The notes under the pieces were generated by a model. It searched no databases, was not told where the DNA came from, and saw only the letters and a list, made by a program, of their open reading frames with translations. Made by a program: the position numbers and the translations under genes. From a virus: 44,216 nt of DNA. The stretch covers positions 1 to 44,216 of the IMG/VR virus record IMGVR_UViG_3300050821_003291; one strand, 5' to 3'. The stretch's first letter is position 1; each line of letters starts with the position of its first letter. This document shows positions 13,652 to 22,578 of this stretch, piece after piece.

Positions 13652-16095
13652 TACTGCACCTGAAGATATTTGCCGGGCCGGTTAGGATCAGGCACAAGCC
13701 AGTTGCCGCGCGCCCCGCGCACCGCGCCGGGCATTGGAGGCTGTTCTGCGCCGCCGCGTCCCTGAACGAGGGGCGTTACGCCCCCGGCCACCGGGGCCCG
13801 GGCGTTCGCGTTCCATCCCTTGATATAGTCGAGACCAGCTTGGCCTTGCTGGTCTATAATGGGCAAATCGGGGAAGTTTTTCCCTACGCCCATGTGCCAA
13901 GTGTTTTGCAACACGTTGACTTTGTCTTGTAGTAGACCGCTCAGCATATTGAGAGCCGAGCGCCGAGCCGCAGGAGAAGCGTCAGAGCTAAGATTGGCCT
14001 TCATCTGATCTATTTCGCCCTCGGTGGCTTGCCCTCCCTTGTAAAGCTTGTCTATTTCGCCTAGCACCGGCACGAGGGCAGCGTTATAGGCTTGGGACGC
14101 CGTCACAAGATTGCCGCTAGCCCCGCCCATGTTGCGCTGTGCCCAGTCCTGCACCTTAGCGCCGAGCTCGCTGGAGGAGAGCTGCCCCTGCTGGCCGAGC
14201 AGATCGCTCGCTTCTGCCAACGACCCTAGATGACGGACGGAGGTCTGCGCCGCCATTCTCTGCCCGCCGAGCGCCGTGGGGGTCGATACGTCGGCGTTTT
14301 GTTTAATGGTGTCGAAGCGGGTCTGCGGCATGCCGTCAGGGTCGACTTGGCCGGCGATAGCCTCTGCAATCTCCACTTTCGGGTCTTTAGCCACCGCTCC
14401 ACCGGCAGTGAGAAACTGTCGATTGCCCTGCAACAGTGACGTGACGTATTGGTAGATGATGGCCTGCCCTTGGGGGTTTTGTGTGTATTGAGGGATCAGC
14501 GATTTTATCTTGCCGTCAATGGCGGGGGCGATTGGCTGCCCTTGCTGCCAGACCTGCGGCCCGGACGGCTGTCCGGCGGGGGGCGTGGCCACAGGCTGCC
14601 CAGGCGCGCCGTTCGGCGAAGGCCCGGCTGGCGTGGTAGCCTGGAAGGGCTGAAAGCCGCCAGCGGCCCCCTGTGAGGCTCCTTGAGGCCCCTGCACTAT
14701 TTGGCCTGAGTGCTCGTCGAACACAGTGGGCTGATCTTGGCCCATGATGTCCTTGCCCATCGTCATGCTGTATTTCGGGGAGCCGGTGAGGCGTCGGCCG
14801 GTCGGGACGCCGGTCAGGCTGTCGATCTGCACCTCGTCGCCGTTGGCGAGCTTTTCATAGGTGAACGGGTGTGGGCTGTTGATGGCCATGTAGCGCTGGA
14901 ACATCGTCTGCGCGAGTTCCTTCGTTGCCGGGCTCGCGTAGGGGTTCTGAAGCACCTCCATTAGGCGCTGCATCGACGGCATGCCTGCGAGCTGCGTCGT
15001 GTTCACGCCCCCGATAGAGCCTTGCTGTGCGCCTTGACCCTGTGGAGGAGCGCCGCTGTCTTGCCCCATCATGGCGTCGAGGTTCTGCGGCGTTGCGTAG
15101 GCTGCCGGGTTCGAGGGCGAGCCGGGGCCGGCGACCATGGCGCGCGGGGTCGCGCCGCCAGGACCCTGAGTGGCAAGCTGGGCGTATCTATCGGCGTTCA
15201 TGTTGCCGTCGGAGCCGGTGCCGTTCGGGCTGCCGGTGAACCATGCGCGCGCGGCTCCCTCGGGGCCATACTGGGCCATGTAGCCGCCGATCTTATGCTG
15301 CGCGACGGCTTCCTGCGCCTGCGGGCTGTTGAGGAATTGCTGCGGGGTCATCTCCTGGCCGAGTGCCTCCTGCGTCCACGGGCCGACGTTGAAGGGCATG
15401 ACCTGATATTTGCCGAGCGCGCCTGACTGCTTGTTGATGGCTCCATAATTGCCACCGCTTTCCGTGCGGGCAATGTTCTGCATGAGCTGCGCGAGCTGGC
15501 CTTGTCCAGGCGGCGGGGGAGCCGGTTGACCATCCGCAGCGAGCGCTGCGTCGAGGTCTTGGCCCCCACCCTGACCGCGGGCCTGCTGCATTCCGACGAG
15601 CGCCGCGCCTGATCCACCCGCCCCCGGCTGGCTAGCCGATGGCGGGGGAGTAAAACCCGGCGGTAACTGGGGTGCGAAGCGGGGATGGACGCCAGGAGGG
15701 CCGCCGGCCGCATTGTTGGGTGCCATCGTTGCGGCAGGCGGGCCTTGCGGCGCGGTCGGCATATGGGTGCCGCTCAACTCGTCCCCGAGCGGAACATCGT
15801 TCATGTTTTCACCGCCCGGCAATGTCATATCAGGAGGGGAGGCCATAGCGCCGCCGGCCGATGGCGCGGGAGCGCCGCCGCCCAAGGTGAGATTGCTACC
15901 CGCCTGCTGCCGCTGGGCCTGCCCTAGCGACATGCCTCCCATGAGGGCCTGCACGAGCTGCGCGTATCCTTGGGTTCTGCTGCGGATGGGAGCCGTACTC
16001 ATGCCGGCCATCAACTGCGCCTGGGCGAGCCGCAGAGCCACGGAGTTAGGGTCCGTAGTGCCGTAGCCCTGATAACCCTCATATCCGGTTGCCAT
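13651..16095 (-). CDS. Internal virion protein with lytic transglycosylase domain, 814 aa
   Basis: Residues 201-310 carry an SLT/lysozyme-like domain: NIARTESGGNYGA with catalytic E212, GALGKYQVMPFNVG, and AARAWFTGSPNG. It should cut peptidoglycan locally during DNA entry. It is flanked by a Pro/Gly/Gln-rich N-terminal region (60-200) and a long helical C-terminus (550-760). ATG 16095 follows AGAGGAAC. The gene lies in the ejection-protein cluster 12.2-19.0 kb. Confidence 0.85.
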   Translation of the reverse strand: MATGYEGYQGYGTTDPNSVALRLAQAQLMAGMSTAPIRSRTQGYAQLVQALMGGMSLGQAQRQQAGSNLTLGGGAPAPSAGGAMASPPDMTLPGGENMNDVPLGDELSGTHMPTAPQGPPAATMAPNNAAGGPPGVHPRFAPQLPPGFTPPPSASQPGAGGSGAALVGMQQARGQGGGQDLDAALAADGQPAPPPPGQGQLAQLMQNIARTESGGNYGAINKQSGALGKYQVMPFNVGPWTQEALGQEMTPQQFLNSPQAQEAVAQHKIGGYMAQYGPEGAARAWFTGSPNGTGSDGNMNADRYAQLATQGPGGATPRAMVAGPGSPSNPAAYATPQNLDAMMGQDSGAPPQGQGAQQGSIGGVNTTQLAGMPSMQRLMEVLQNPYASPATKELAQTMFQRYMAINSPHPFTYEKLANGDEVQIDSLTGVPTGRRLTGSPKYSMTMGKDIMGQDQPTVFDEHSGQIVQGPQGASQGAAGGFQPFQATTPAGPSPNGAPGQPVATPPAGQPSGPQVWQQGQPIAPAIDGKIKSLIPQYTQNPQGQAIIYQYVTSLLQGNRQFLTAGGAVAKDPKVEIAEAIAGQVDPDGMPQTRFDTIKQNADVSTPTALGGQRMAAQTSVRHLGSLAEASDLLGQQGQLSSSELGAKVQDWAQRNMGGASGNLVTASQAYNAALVPVLGEIDKLYKGGQATEGEIDQMKANLSSDASPAARRSALNMLSGLLQDKVNVLQNTWHMGVGKNFPDLPIIDQQGQAGLDYIKGWNANARAPVAGGVTPLVQGRGGAEQPPMPGAVRGARGNWLVPDPNRPGKYLQVQ

Positions 16096-16109
16096 TTTGT
16101 TCCTCTGAA

Positions 16110-17657
16110 TTAATATCTGCCGGAGCTTGCCGGCCCAGCACCGCCGTTGGCGAGAGCGCTGGCGAGAGCGGTCGCGGCAGGGCTCTGTGCGGCTGTCTTG
16201 GCGGCGGGGGCGAAGCCTAGGGCATTGGCGAGTGCATCAGCCTTCGAGCCCAAGGCGTCATAGCCTGGCAAACCGACAACATTAGTGGGCTGCCCCTTAA
16301 TGGCTTGTGAAACCCCATACGGGAAACCCGGAACAGACACGCCCCTATCTGTCGCCATGGCGGCGGCCACCGCTGCATTATTTTGACCGCTCTGGATTGC
16401 GTTAGTGGCATGGGGGCCAAAAGCTGTTGGTGAAGCAGCGTTATCTAGGTTCGCTAGCCGCTGTTGCTGGACTGGTGACAAGTCATGGGCGTAGTCCTGC
16501 TGCCCATAAGGCGTAGGGCTATTGACCCCTCCGGTTCCAAAACCTAACCCAGGAGGACCGCCTAAGCCCGAGCCAAAAGCCTGACCGTATTGCGAGCCGG
16601 AAGGAGCCGGGGTGCCTTGCGGGGTTCCGCCGACACCCACAGTGGGGTTCGCGGCCGGGAAGCCCATGTTTGTCCCTGGCACGCCAGGAGGGCCGAACAG
16701 CGCCGCCAGCTTCGCGAGCGCTGCGTTATGTACATCTGACGGAGAGCCGGGACCGACCGAAGGCTGTCCCCATCCTCTGTTGACTTGACCCAAACCCCCA
16801 TAAATCGCAGCAGCCTCATTGAGAGCTAGCTGATTTGCGCTGTGAAGCGCAGTGGCCGCGTTGCCCCCGCCGTTCGAACTTACATCTGATCCATAGGCGT
16901 TCGCCAGCCCACCGCCTACTTGGCCGCTTGATTTGCCGCCAGTGACGCCCGAGGCGTCCCCAACGCTGTTTGTGCCGAACCCCCCACGGATTCCAAAACC
17001 AGGACCGGCAGGAGCGAACCCACTCAGGCCCCCAAGGCTTGGCGTGCCGGCATCGCTAACCCCACTTACGCCACCCCCTACCCCCTGATCAGTGCCTCCT
17101 TGGCCATTTCCCCATCCAACGGTCCCGCTAACCCCCGGAACTCCACCCGTCCCAGGCTGCCCTGGCCCAAAAACAGCATTCGCAACCCCCTGCACAGCAT
17201 TGGCATTAGCTACGGAGTTACCAAACTGACCAGACGTATTGCTTGAACCGTATCCATTATCTCCACTTCCATCGCCAGTGTTGCCAACTCCAGACCCAAC
17301 CGCAACACCGCCGCCGCCCGGGCCGGGATCGCCCGTTGCAGTCCCGGTTCCATCTCCCGTGCCGTCGCCGTTGCCCGACGCGCCGCCATCGTCAAAATAT
17401 TGCTTGCCACCTCGCATTGGCGCATAAGGAGGTCTTCCCCCGGTCCCGCGCACATTGTCGATCATATGCGCCCATGCGCCGGGGCCACCCGTTGCCGCTA
17501 CTACATCCTTTGGGATGACCTCCTCACCCGCATTCAACTGAGCTCGAACGTCGTCGGTTCTTTGGCCGCGCGAGGGAGAAACTGAAGACGGCACCGGGCC
17601 GCCTTGCTTCCATCGTTGGGTGAGAGCCGAAGCGAGAGCGTCTGATGCGTAGGTCAT
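16110..17657 (-). CDS. Gly/Asn-rich virion protein, 515 aa
   Basis: The first 75 residues contain RTDDVRAQLNAGEEVIPKDV and AWAHMIDNVRG, a motif found in many phage tail/ejection proteins near the tape or internal proteins. Residues 80-400 are dominated by Gly, Ser and Asn with few charges (GDGTGDGTGTATGDPGPGGG). The C-terminus is Ala-rich. It overlaps the previous gene by ATGA. Function is unknown; flexible internal virion protein is the best guess. Confidence 0.65.
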   Translation of the reverse strand: MTYASDALASALTQRWKQGGPVPSSVSPSRGQRTDDVRAQLNAGEEVIPKDVVAATGGPGAWAHMIDNVRGTGGRPPYAPMRGGKQYFDDGGASGNGDGTGDGTGTATGDPGPGGGGVAVGSGVGNTGDGSGDNGYGSSNTSGQFGNSVANANAVQGVANAVFGPGQPGTGGVPGVSGTVGWGNGQGGTDQGVGGGVSGVSDAGTPSLGGLSGFAPAGPGFGIRGGFGTNSVGDASGVTGGKSSGQVGGGLANAYGSDVSSNGGGNAATALHSANQLALNEAAAIYGGLGQVNRGWGQPSVGPGSPSDVHNAALAKLAALFGPPGVPGTNMGFPAANPTVGVGGTPQGTPAPSGSQYGQAFGSGLGGPPGLGFGTGGVNSPTPYGQQDYAHDLSPVQQQRLANLDNAASPTAFGPHATNAIQSGQNNAAVAAAMATDRGVSVPGFPYGVSQAIKGQPTNVVGLPGYDALGSKADALANALGFAPAAKTAAQSPAATALASALANGGAGPASSGRY

Positions 17658-18982
17658 AGCGCTGCCGCCCCCACCCGGCCCAAGCCGCCGAGCACCGCGC
17701 CGCCAAGCCCGAAGAGGCCGCCATTGTTGGCCGACGTGTTCGCTACCTGCTCATTGTAAGCCGCTAGCTGGTTTTGATAGGATTGGTTCACGATATTGGA
17801 GTAATCCGTTGTAGGGATGTTAGACTGAGGCACGGACGAGAAATTAGGCGGGGCCACTTGGCTTCCACCCATGAGGGCGCTCACCTCGTTGATCGGTTCC
17901 TGCCGCCTCGTGAGGTCGGCTTGGTTCTGCGCCGTGACGGCTGAGTTCTGCGCTTGCCAATCGGATAGGCTGGTGTTGCTGTTTTGTCCCGCTGCCGCCA
18001 GATTTGCGGCGTTCCCCTCCGACCATTTATTCAGCGCGTTAGCATTGGCCGTATTGGTGGCTCCGGCTTCAGCACCAAAGAGCCCTGTCGCCGTTGCGTT
18101 GGCGCTCTCGGCCTGCGCCGCCTGGGTCGCGAACTCGTTCGCTTTCGTCCCGAACTCGCTCGCCAGCGTATTCTGCCCCGCGCTGTAGGCTCCAGCGTCC
18201 GTTCCCTCTGTGTTCCCATAGAGGCTCGCCGCCGTGCCGTACATATTGGACGCATAGGTGTCTTGAGCGTTCTGTTCCTGTTGGCTAAATTGATTCTGCC
18301 CTGTGTTCCAGGCCGCGCTCCCAGTCGTGACGCCCTGGTCAGCGAGAGATTGATTTTCCTGCTCTTGGTTTTGCCCCCACAATTGATTGAAAGGCTGCTC
18401 CCATTGCGTGTTAGCCAAATTGTTAACGGTAGCGCCAGCATTCATGCCGTTGGGGCCGAATTGGGCGTCCATCATCCCCGTGATGCCGGCTTGCGGGTCC
18501 GGGGCCGCAGGCGCGGAAAAATCAGGGGAGACGAGGCCCATCATCTTCGGATCGTTCGGAAGACCGCCGAGCGTGGGAGCCCCCGAAACGGAGGCGTAGT
18601 CCATATTTGGACCGCTCGTGTTGTAGTTCCCGAGGCTGACTGGTGTGTTTAGGATGCCGCCAATATTACCTGCTTGTGTTTGTCCTATACTGGCAATTTC
18701 CTGCTGAGTCCCTTGGTTGGTGTTGTAAATATCTTGGTTTGCGGGCGACAAACTCGTGGTTTGGGTGTAGTTTGGAATGTTGTAGGTCGTGCCGCTTACG
18801 GGGTCGGTGAAGGGCGATGAGCCGCTCTGCGAATAGGTCGAGGTATCGCCATGACTATCCGTTTGATTGACATGCGAGAGATTGGCGTTGGCAACGGCCG
18901 TATCGACGTTCTCGCCCGTCTGCGCGGCCGCGGTAGCCTGCGGCGACGGCGGCTGCGGCGGCTGGGGGGCTTGTTCACCCAT
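17654..18982 (-). CDS. Virion-associated protein, 442 aa, Gln/Asn/Ala-rich
   Basis: A proline-rich start (MGEQAPQPPQPPSPQ) is followed by a region with TYNIPNYTQTTSLSPANQDI, a heptad-like Gln/Asn/Ala helical part (residues 240-380) and a glycine/leucine C-terminus (GGLFGLGGAVLGGLGRVGAA) that could insert in membrane. It lies between the GNAT gene and the glycine-rich protein. It is likely an ejection or tail protein of the podovirus-like set; no defined domain is recognised. Confidence 0.65.
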   Translation of the reverse strand: MGEQAPQPPQPPSPQATAAAQTGENVDTAVANANLSHVNQTDSHGDTSTYSQSGSSPFTDPVSGTTYNIPNYTQTTSLSPANQDIYNTNQGTQQEIASIGQTQAGNIGGILNTPVSLGNYNTSGPNMDYASVSGAPTLGGLPNDPKMMGLVSPDFSAPAAPDPQAGITGMMDAQFGPNGMNAGATVNNLANTQWEQPFNQLWGQNQEQENQSLADQGVTTGSAAWNTGQNQFSQQEQNAQDTYASNMYGTAASLYGNTEGTDAGAYSAGQNTLASEFGTKANEFATQAAQAESANATATGLFGAEAGATNTANANALNKWSEGNAANLAAAGQNSNTSLSDWQAQNSAVTAQNQADLTRRQEPINEVSALMGGSQVAPPNFSSVPQSNIPTTDYSNIVNQSYQNQLAAYNEQVANTSANNGGLFGLGGAVLGGLGRVGAAAL

Positions 18983-19373
18983 GGTAGGGATAATCCTCTT
19001 TCAGGACACCGAACAGCAGTTCATCACAGCCGTCTTTGTAGAATTTGCGAATGACGCCCTCCTGCTTCGCCCCTAAGCGGCCAAGGGCGATGATGGCGTT
19101 GGTGTTGTCAGCGCGAATGCGAAAGGTGACGCGGCGGACGCCAAGCTGGGTGACGGCGTAGCGATAGGCGGCGCGGAGAAGCGAGCGGGGCAAGGTGGTG
19201 GCGGCGGTCCCGATTTCAATATCTGGCCCGTACCAGTTTTGAAACACTAGAACAGCGCGGTAATGGTGATCAGGATCGATTGATGCGAGGATGGTCGCGT
19301 CGGCGCGGGGCGAATAGCCGGTATGCAGACGATACCATGCGAGGGCCGGCCCTTTGGGCTCTGAGACGATCAT
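18975..19373 (-). CDS. GNAT-family N-acetyltransferase, 132 aa
   Basis: The start is ATG 19373, four bases into the preceding stop region. The C-terminal half fits GNAT motifs A/B: LLRAAYRYAVTQLGVRRVTF, RIRADNTNAIIALGRLGAKQ and EGVIRKFYKDG, as in the Rim-type L-x-x-G-F variant. Motif A (Q/R-x-x-G-x-A) is weak, near GTAATTLPRSLL. It transfers acetyl groups to an unknown substrate. Such genes recur between head-closure and tail genes of related phages, and may modify a host or virion protein. Confidence 0.8.
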   Translation of the reverse strand: MIVSEPKGPALAWYRLHTGYSPRADATILASIDPDHHYRAVLVFQNWYGPDIEIGTAATTLPRSLLRAAYRYAVTQLGVRRVTFRIRADNTNAIIALGRLGAKQEGVIRKFYKDGCDELLFGVLKEDYPYHG

Positions 19374-20962
19374 AGCCCCACCCCCTGCTCGTAGTTGATC
19401 GAGCCGCCGATGATGATGCAGTCGGTGACGTTTCCGTATGCGCCGGTGATGACAACCTTGACGCTTGGCGCGAGAGCAACACCCATGGCGCTGCCATCTC
19501 CATGAGCAAGGAGCGTGACTGAGCTGGGCCAAACCGATTGGCCCCAAATGGCGGTTCCCCACTGCGCCTGCACGAGAGCCAGCGATGAGACGGGGGACGA
19601 AGGGATGGAGATGCGATAGTCGACCGAAACTCCCATCCAGGCTTGAGCCGCAACGCCAAGCGTGCCGTTCATGCTGATGATGTTCGCTGATTTCTGACTT
19701 GTCCCGTCCGCGCCGCGCTGGAAGGCCCCCGTGAGGTACCCTGTGATCGGGGTCCCGCAGTCATTCCCGCCGGTCTCGCATTGGATCACGCGACCGTCCG
19801 TCGTGCCCGCCATTAGCTGGTTGTTGAAAATGGCGAAATGCGCGACCGGCCAGCCGGTGAACTGGCACCACGCCTTGCTCTCGGCGTTCATCACGAATTG
19901 GATGGTGCCCTGCGGGTCAGGGACGTTCACCAGCGCCATATGATGGGCCGGGTAGGTGATGAGCTGCCAGCCCAAGGTCGAGCCGCACGCCTGGACCTCC
20001 GCAAGCCAGCTGGGGAGGATTTGCTTCGTCATGCTCACCGTCTCCGACGCGGACGGTTCGAGCGAGATGGCCTGCGAGATCGGGACGATGCCCTCGGCCA
20101 TCGCGAGGGCAAGATCGGCCCCGACTTGGTAGAGGCACCGATCCGCGCCGAGGGGCGGCCCGAGCTTGAAGGTGCCTAATAGGGACCAGTTAGAGGGATT
20201 GGAGGGGTCGGACCCGGTATAGATGGCAATTTCGCCCTGGTCGGTAACAAACACGATGTTCTGAAGGATGTTGTCAAGAATAGGAATGCTCCACGTCCCT
20301 ATCGCGACAAGAGAGCCTCCGAACTTAAGGACATCGCCCAGATTGAGCGGGGTGAGCGTTCCGGTAATAGCGTCTGTCGCGCCATACCAAATTGTTTGCG
20401 TGCCTTTCTGAATGAAGTACAGACGCGAGCGATACAGGGCGACAACCGATAGCTGCGCGGGGACTAGCGCATTGCTGCTTAGGTCGGTACCAGTCCAAAC
20501 CGAGGGAGACCACGACGTTCCATTATAGGTGTAAGGGCTGTCCAGAGCGCTATTGCTGACGATTTGCAGGAACTTGCCGCCCGCCGTGGTAATCTGTGCG
20601 GAGGACAAATATGCGCTATTCAGGCCGGTGATGACTGGGTTGGATAGGACGGAGCTGCTGACGGTCACATCGTATAGGCTGCTGCCGTTGGCCGCGAATA
20701 GCTTGTTGGTTGAGCCGCTGTAGGGCACCAGCGTCTGGACGGGACCGGTACCGCCGATTGCCCAGTTGTTCGTTCCATACCGGGCGCGGACATAGTTCAT
20801 CTCCGGAAACATGTTGACCATCTGTGCCGCGGCGTCGGGGGGCAGATCGGCGAGCGGAACATCAGCGCGCCAGCCGCCCGTAGGCGCGCGCCAGTTCATC
20901 GGCCGGGAGACTTGCCCCATCGGCACGCGAGGCTGGCGCAGGGCCTTGCGACGAATGGTCAT
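19370..20962 (-). CDS. Head-closure / tail-hub protein, 530 aa
   Basis: A basic N-terminus (IRRKALRQPRVP) is followed by PLADLPPDAAAQMVNMFPEM and a long series of beta strands with repeated W/Y-G turns (LFAANGSSLYDVTVSSS, GTQTIWYGATDAITGTLTPL, VFVTDQGEIAIYTGSDP). This matches the beta-propeller-like packaged-DNA stabilisation or tubular proteins of podovirus-type phages (P22 gp10 class). It follows the adaptor gene with TGATG overlap. Assignment rests on order plus fold pattern. Confidence 0.78.
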   Translation of the reverse strand: MTIRRKALRQPRVPMGQVSRPMNWRAPTGGWRADVPLADLPPDAAAQMVNMFPEMNYVRARYGTNNWAIGGTGPVQTLVPYSGSTNKLFAANGSSLYDVTVSSSVLSNPVITGLNSAYLSSAQITTAGGKFLQIVSNSALDSPYTYNGTSWSPSVWTGTDLSSNALVPAQLSVVALYRSRLYFIQKGTQTIWYGATDAITGTLTPLNLGDVLKFGGSLVAIGTWSIPILDNILQNIVFVTDQGEIAIYTGSDPSNPSNWSLLGTFKLGPPLGADRCLYQVGADLALAMAEGIVPISQAISLEPSASETVSMTKQILPSWLAEVQACGSTLGWQLITYPAHHMALVNVPDPQGTIQFVMNAESKAWCQFTGWPVAHFAIFNNQLMAGTTDGRVIQCETGGNDCGTPITGYLTGAFQRGADGTSQKSANIISMNGTLGVAAQAWMGVSVDYRISIPSSPVSSLALVQAQWGTAIWGQSVWPSSVTLLAHGDGSAMGVALAPSVKVVITGAYGNVTDCIIIGGSINYEQGVGL

Positions 20963-21696
20963 CAGTAGGACTGGTCAGTCAGGTCGGTGATGGTGCCTGG
21001 GAACCATGTGTCCGAGTCAAAGGTCATGCGGGTCGACATCGGGATGACGCGGCCGGTACTCTCCTGGCTGGCGAGACGGTCGAGATGTGACTCGAAATCA
21101 TCCTTGAACTCAGCGTAGTCGAGGCCCTTGCTCGCCTTCCAGCGGTAGATCGCCCCCTTGCGCACCAAGGTCGAGGGAATGACGGTCAGGTCCGTGTCGG
21201 CCGCCCAGATAGGGGGCGAATACGGCACACCGAGCGAGCTTGTGATCCAGCTTCCGATCGTTGGAACGTAGGAGGCCACCTCGTTGAGCTGGAGGACGGG
21301 GAAAAACTCGATGTTTCCGCCAACCATGCGCCACACGGACGGCTGCGCCGTCACTGGCAGGAGCTTCATCACCAACAAATCTTCTTCGTTGACGGGGCCG
21401 GGCATGTGCAGGGTAGGGTAGGCGCTCGAAATGAATGTCGTGCTTGGCCCGAGGCTCTGGAAGCCCGTGGGCAGGGGGAATATGGCGGTCACCCCATTGC
21501 CCGTGAAGGTGAGCGGGACTTGCGTTTTCAGCTTCTCCCAGTTGACCCTCTCCACCACCTCGTCGCCGGCATCCTGCGCGCACGCGACCATGAGCTGGAT
21601 AGCCGGGTCCGTGTTCGCAAATGCCGCGGTCGGAACGCTGCCGTAGTTGACGCGCAGCGCAACGCCCTGAGTGATCTGGAGAAGGTTCAGTCCCAT
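20962..21696 (-). CDS. Head-tail adaptor (head completion) protein, 244 aa
   Basis: LLQITQGVALRVNYGSVPTA, then AIQLMVACAQDAGDEVVERV, NWEKLKTQV and YRWKASKGLDYAEFKDDFES are typical of the portal-adjacent adaptor of podovirus-like phages. It connects portal to head-closure protein. It lies between the coiled-coil protein and the 530-aa protein, which is the usual order. Confidence 0.82.
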   Translation of the reverse strand: MGLNLLQITQGVALRVNYGSVPTAAFANTDPAIQLMVACAQDAGDEVVERVNWEKLKTQVPLTFTGNGVTAIFPLPTGFQSLGPSTTFISSAYPTLHMPGPVNEEDLLVMKLLPVTAQPSVWRMVGGNIEFFPVLQLNEVASYVPTIGSWITSSLGVPYSPPIWAADTDLTVIPSTLVRKGAIYRWKASKGLDYAEFKDDFESHLDRLASQESTGRVIPMSTRMTFDSDTWFPGTITDLTDQSY

Positions 21697-21699
21697 GGT

Positions 21700-22308
21700 T
21701 TACCTGCGATTGTGGCCGGGCTTGGCGACGAGGGCGGCGACCTGCTGCGTCAGCTCCTCGATCTGCCTCTGCATTGCGCTGACGCTGTCCTTCAGCGCAA
21801 CGTTCTCCTCGGCATAGCGGGCGATTGCCGCGCCGTCCTTAGAGCTCTCCAGCCATGCCGCGGCCTTGGCTTTCCATTCCCTCAAGCCCTGAACCTTCTG
21901 GAGCGAGCTGTCGGGGATGTTGGCGAGCGCCTCGACGCTGAAAATCTTGATGGCCTCAAACTCAGCGATCTGAGCCGGGCCGATGAGCGGCCACTGCTTG
22001 ATGGGCGTGCCGGAGATGGTCATCGCCTCTTTCCGGTCTCTCCACTTCTGATACTGGTCGGGGAAGCGTTCCTTGATCTTACCATCCACGGGGATGGTGA
22101 TCTGATTGTACTGATCCCCGGCGACGAGGAGCGTCACGCACTCCGTGTTGTCGAAGATGGGCCGGCCGGCATCCTGGGTCTTGGATGGGTTCTTGATGGG
22201 CTGAACGAAAAAGAGCGGCGTGATGCCGCGGTTCATTTCTGCCAATCTCTCTCCACCGGGGCCAACGCTGACGTTGGCTTCACCGGGCGCTGCGAGATCA
22301 TCGTACAT
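21700..22308 (-). CDS. Coiled-coil structural-region protein, 202 aa
   Basis: The N-terminal part has ITPLFFVQPIKNPSKTQDAG, CVTLLVAGDQYNQITIPVDG and KERFPDQYQKWRDRKEAM. The middle is DNA-binding-like SPALANIP-type (SVEALANIPDSSLQKVQGLR), and the C-terminus is a clear coiled coil (NVALKDSVSAMQRQIEELTQ). ATG 22308 has AGGA before it; ATG 22236 overlaps the upstream stop as ATGA and is an equally good start (178 aa). Proteins of this shape occur between capsid and adaptor genes in related phages; role unknown. Confidence 0.72.
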   Translation of the reverse strand: MYDDLAAPGEANVSVGPGGERLAEMNRGITPLFFVQPIKNPSKTQDAGRPIFDNTECVTLLVAGDQYNQITIPVDGKIKERFPDQYQKWRDRKEAMTISGTPIKQWPLIGPAQIAEFEAIKIFSVEALANIPDSSLQKVQGLREWKAKAAAWLESSKDGAAIARYAEENVALKDSVSAMQRQIEELTQQVAALVAKPGHNRR

Positions 22309-22523
22309 TGGGGTTCCTGTTGATGGGAGGGGTGGGCTTTGGGGTGTCGAGATATTCGAGGGGCAGATAATTCGTTGAGTAGGCGCTCGAAGGCCTTCTC
22401 AGCGTCGAACAGGCGATGCTGACGTTGCCGTGAGTTGGGTGCGTCAAGCACGTCAGCAATCAGCCGCAGTCGAGCGCTGGCCAGCTTGAGGCAGACCGCC
22501 TCATTGAAGCCTTTCACTCTCAT
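22233..22523 (-). CDS. Small helical protein, up to 95 aa, uncertain
   Basis: The frame from ATG 22523 reads MRVKGFNEAVCLKLASARLR, then RQRQHRLFDAEKAFERLLNE, which is protein-like. The last ~40 residues are low quality and overlap the next gene. The downstream ATG 22236 is placed for coupling with its stop. No good Shine-Dalgarno lies before ATG 22523. It could be a real minor gene or a remnant. Confidence 0.5.
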   Translation of the reverse strand: MRVKGFNEAVCLKLASARLRLIADVLDAPNSRQRQHRLFDAEKAFERLLNELSAPRISRHPKAHPSHQQEPQCTMISQRPVKPTSALAPVERDWQK

Positions 22524-22547
22524 GGGCGCGCCGCCATACGAGAAAGC

Positions 22548-22569
22548 GGGGAGAGCCGAAGCCCTCCCC
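22548..22569 (-). terminator. UUCG-capped hairpin after the capsid genes
   Basis: On the minus strand GGGGAGGGC, TTCG, GCTCTCCCC form a 9-bp stem (one G-U pair) with the very stable C(UUCG)G loop, 10 bases after the stop of the capsid-linked gene. The sequence after it (GCTTTCTCG) has only a short T run, so it may attenuate or protect mRNA 3' ends rather than terminate fully. Confidence 0.7.
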
Positions 22570-22578
22570 GGTAGTTGT

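Noticed and set aside
21406-22323. 305-codon plus-strand frame opposite the adaptor and coiled-coil genes
   Set aside because: It is antisense to two well supported genes, has low-complexity Arg/Leu/Asp composition and no domain; typical of high-GC antisense frames.
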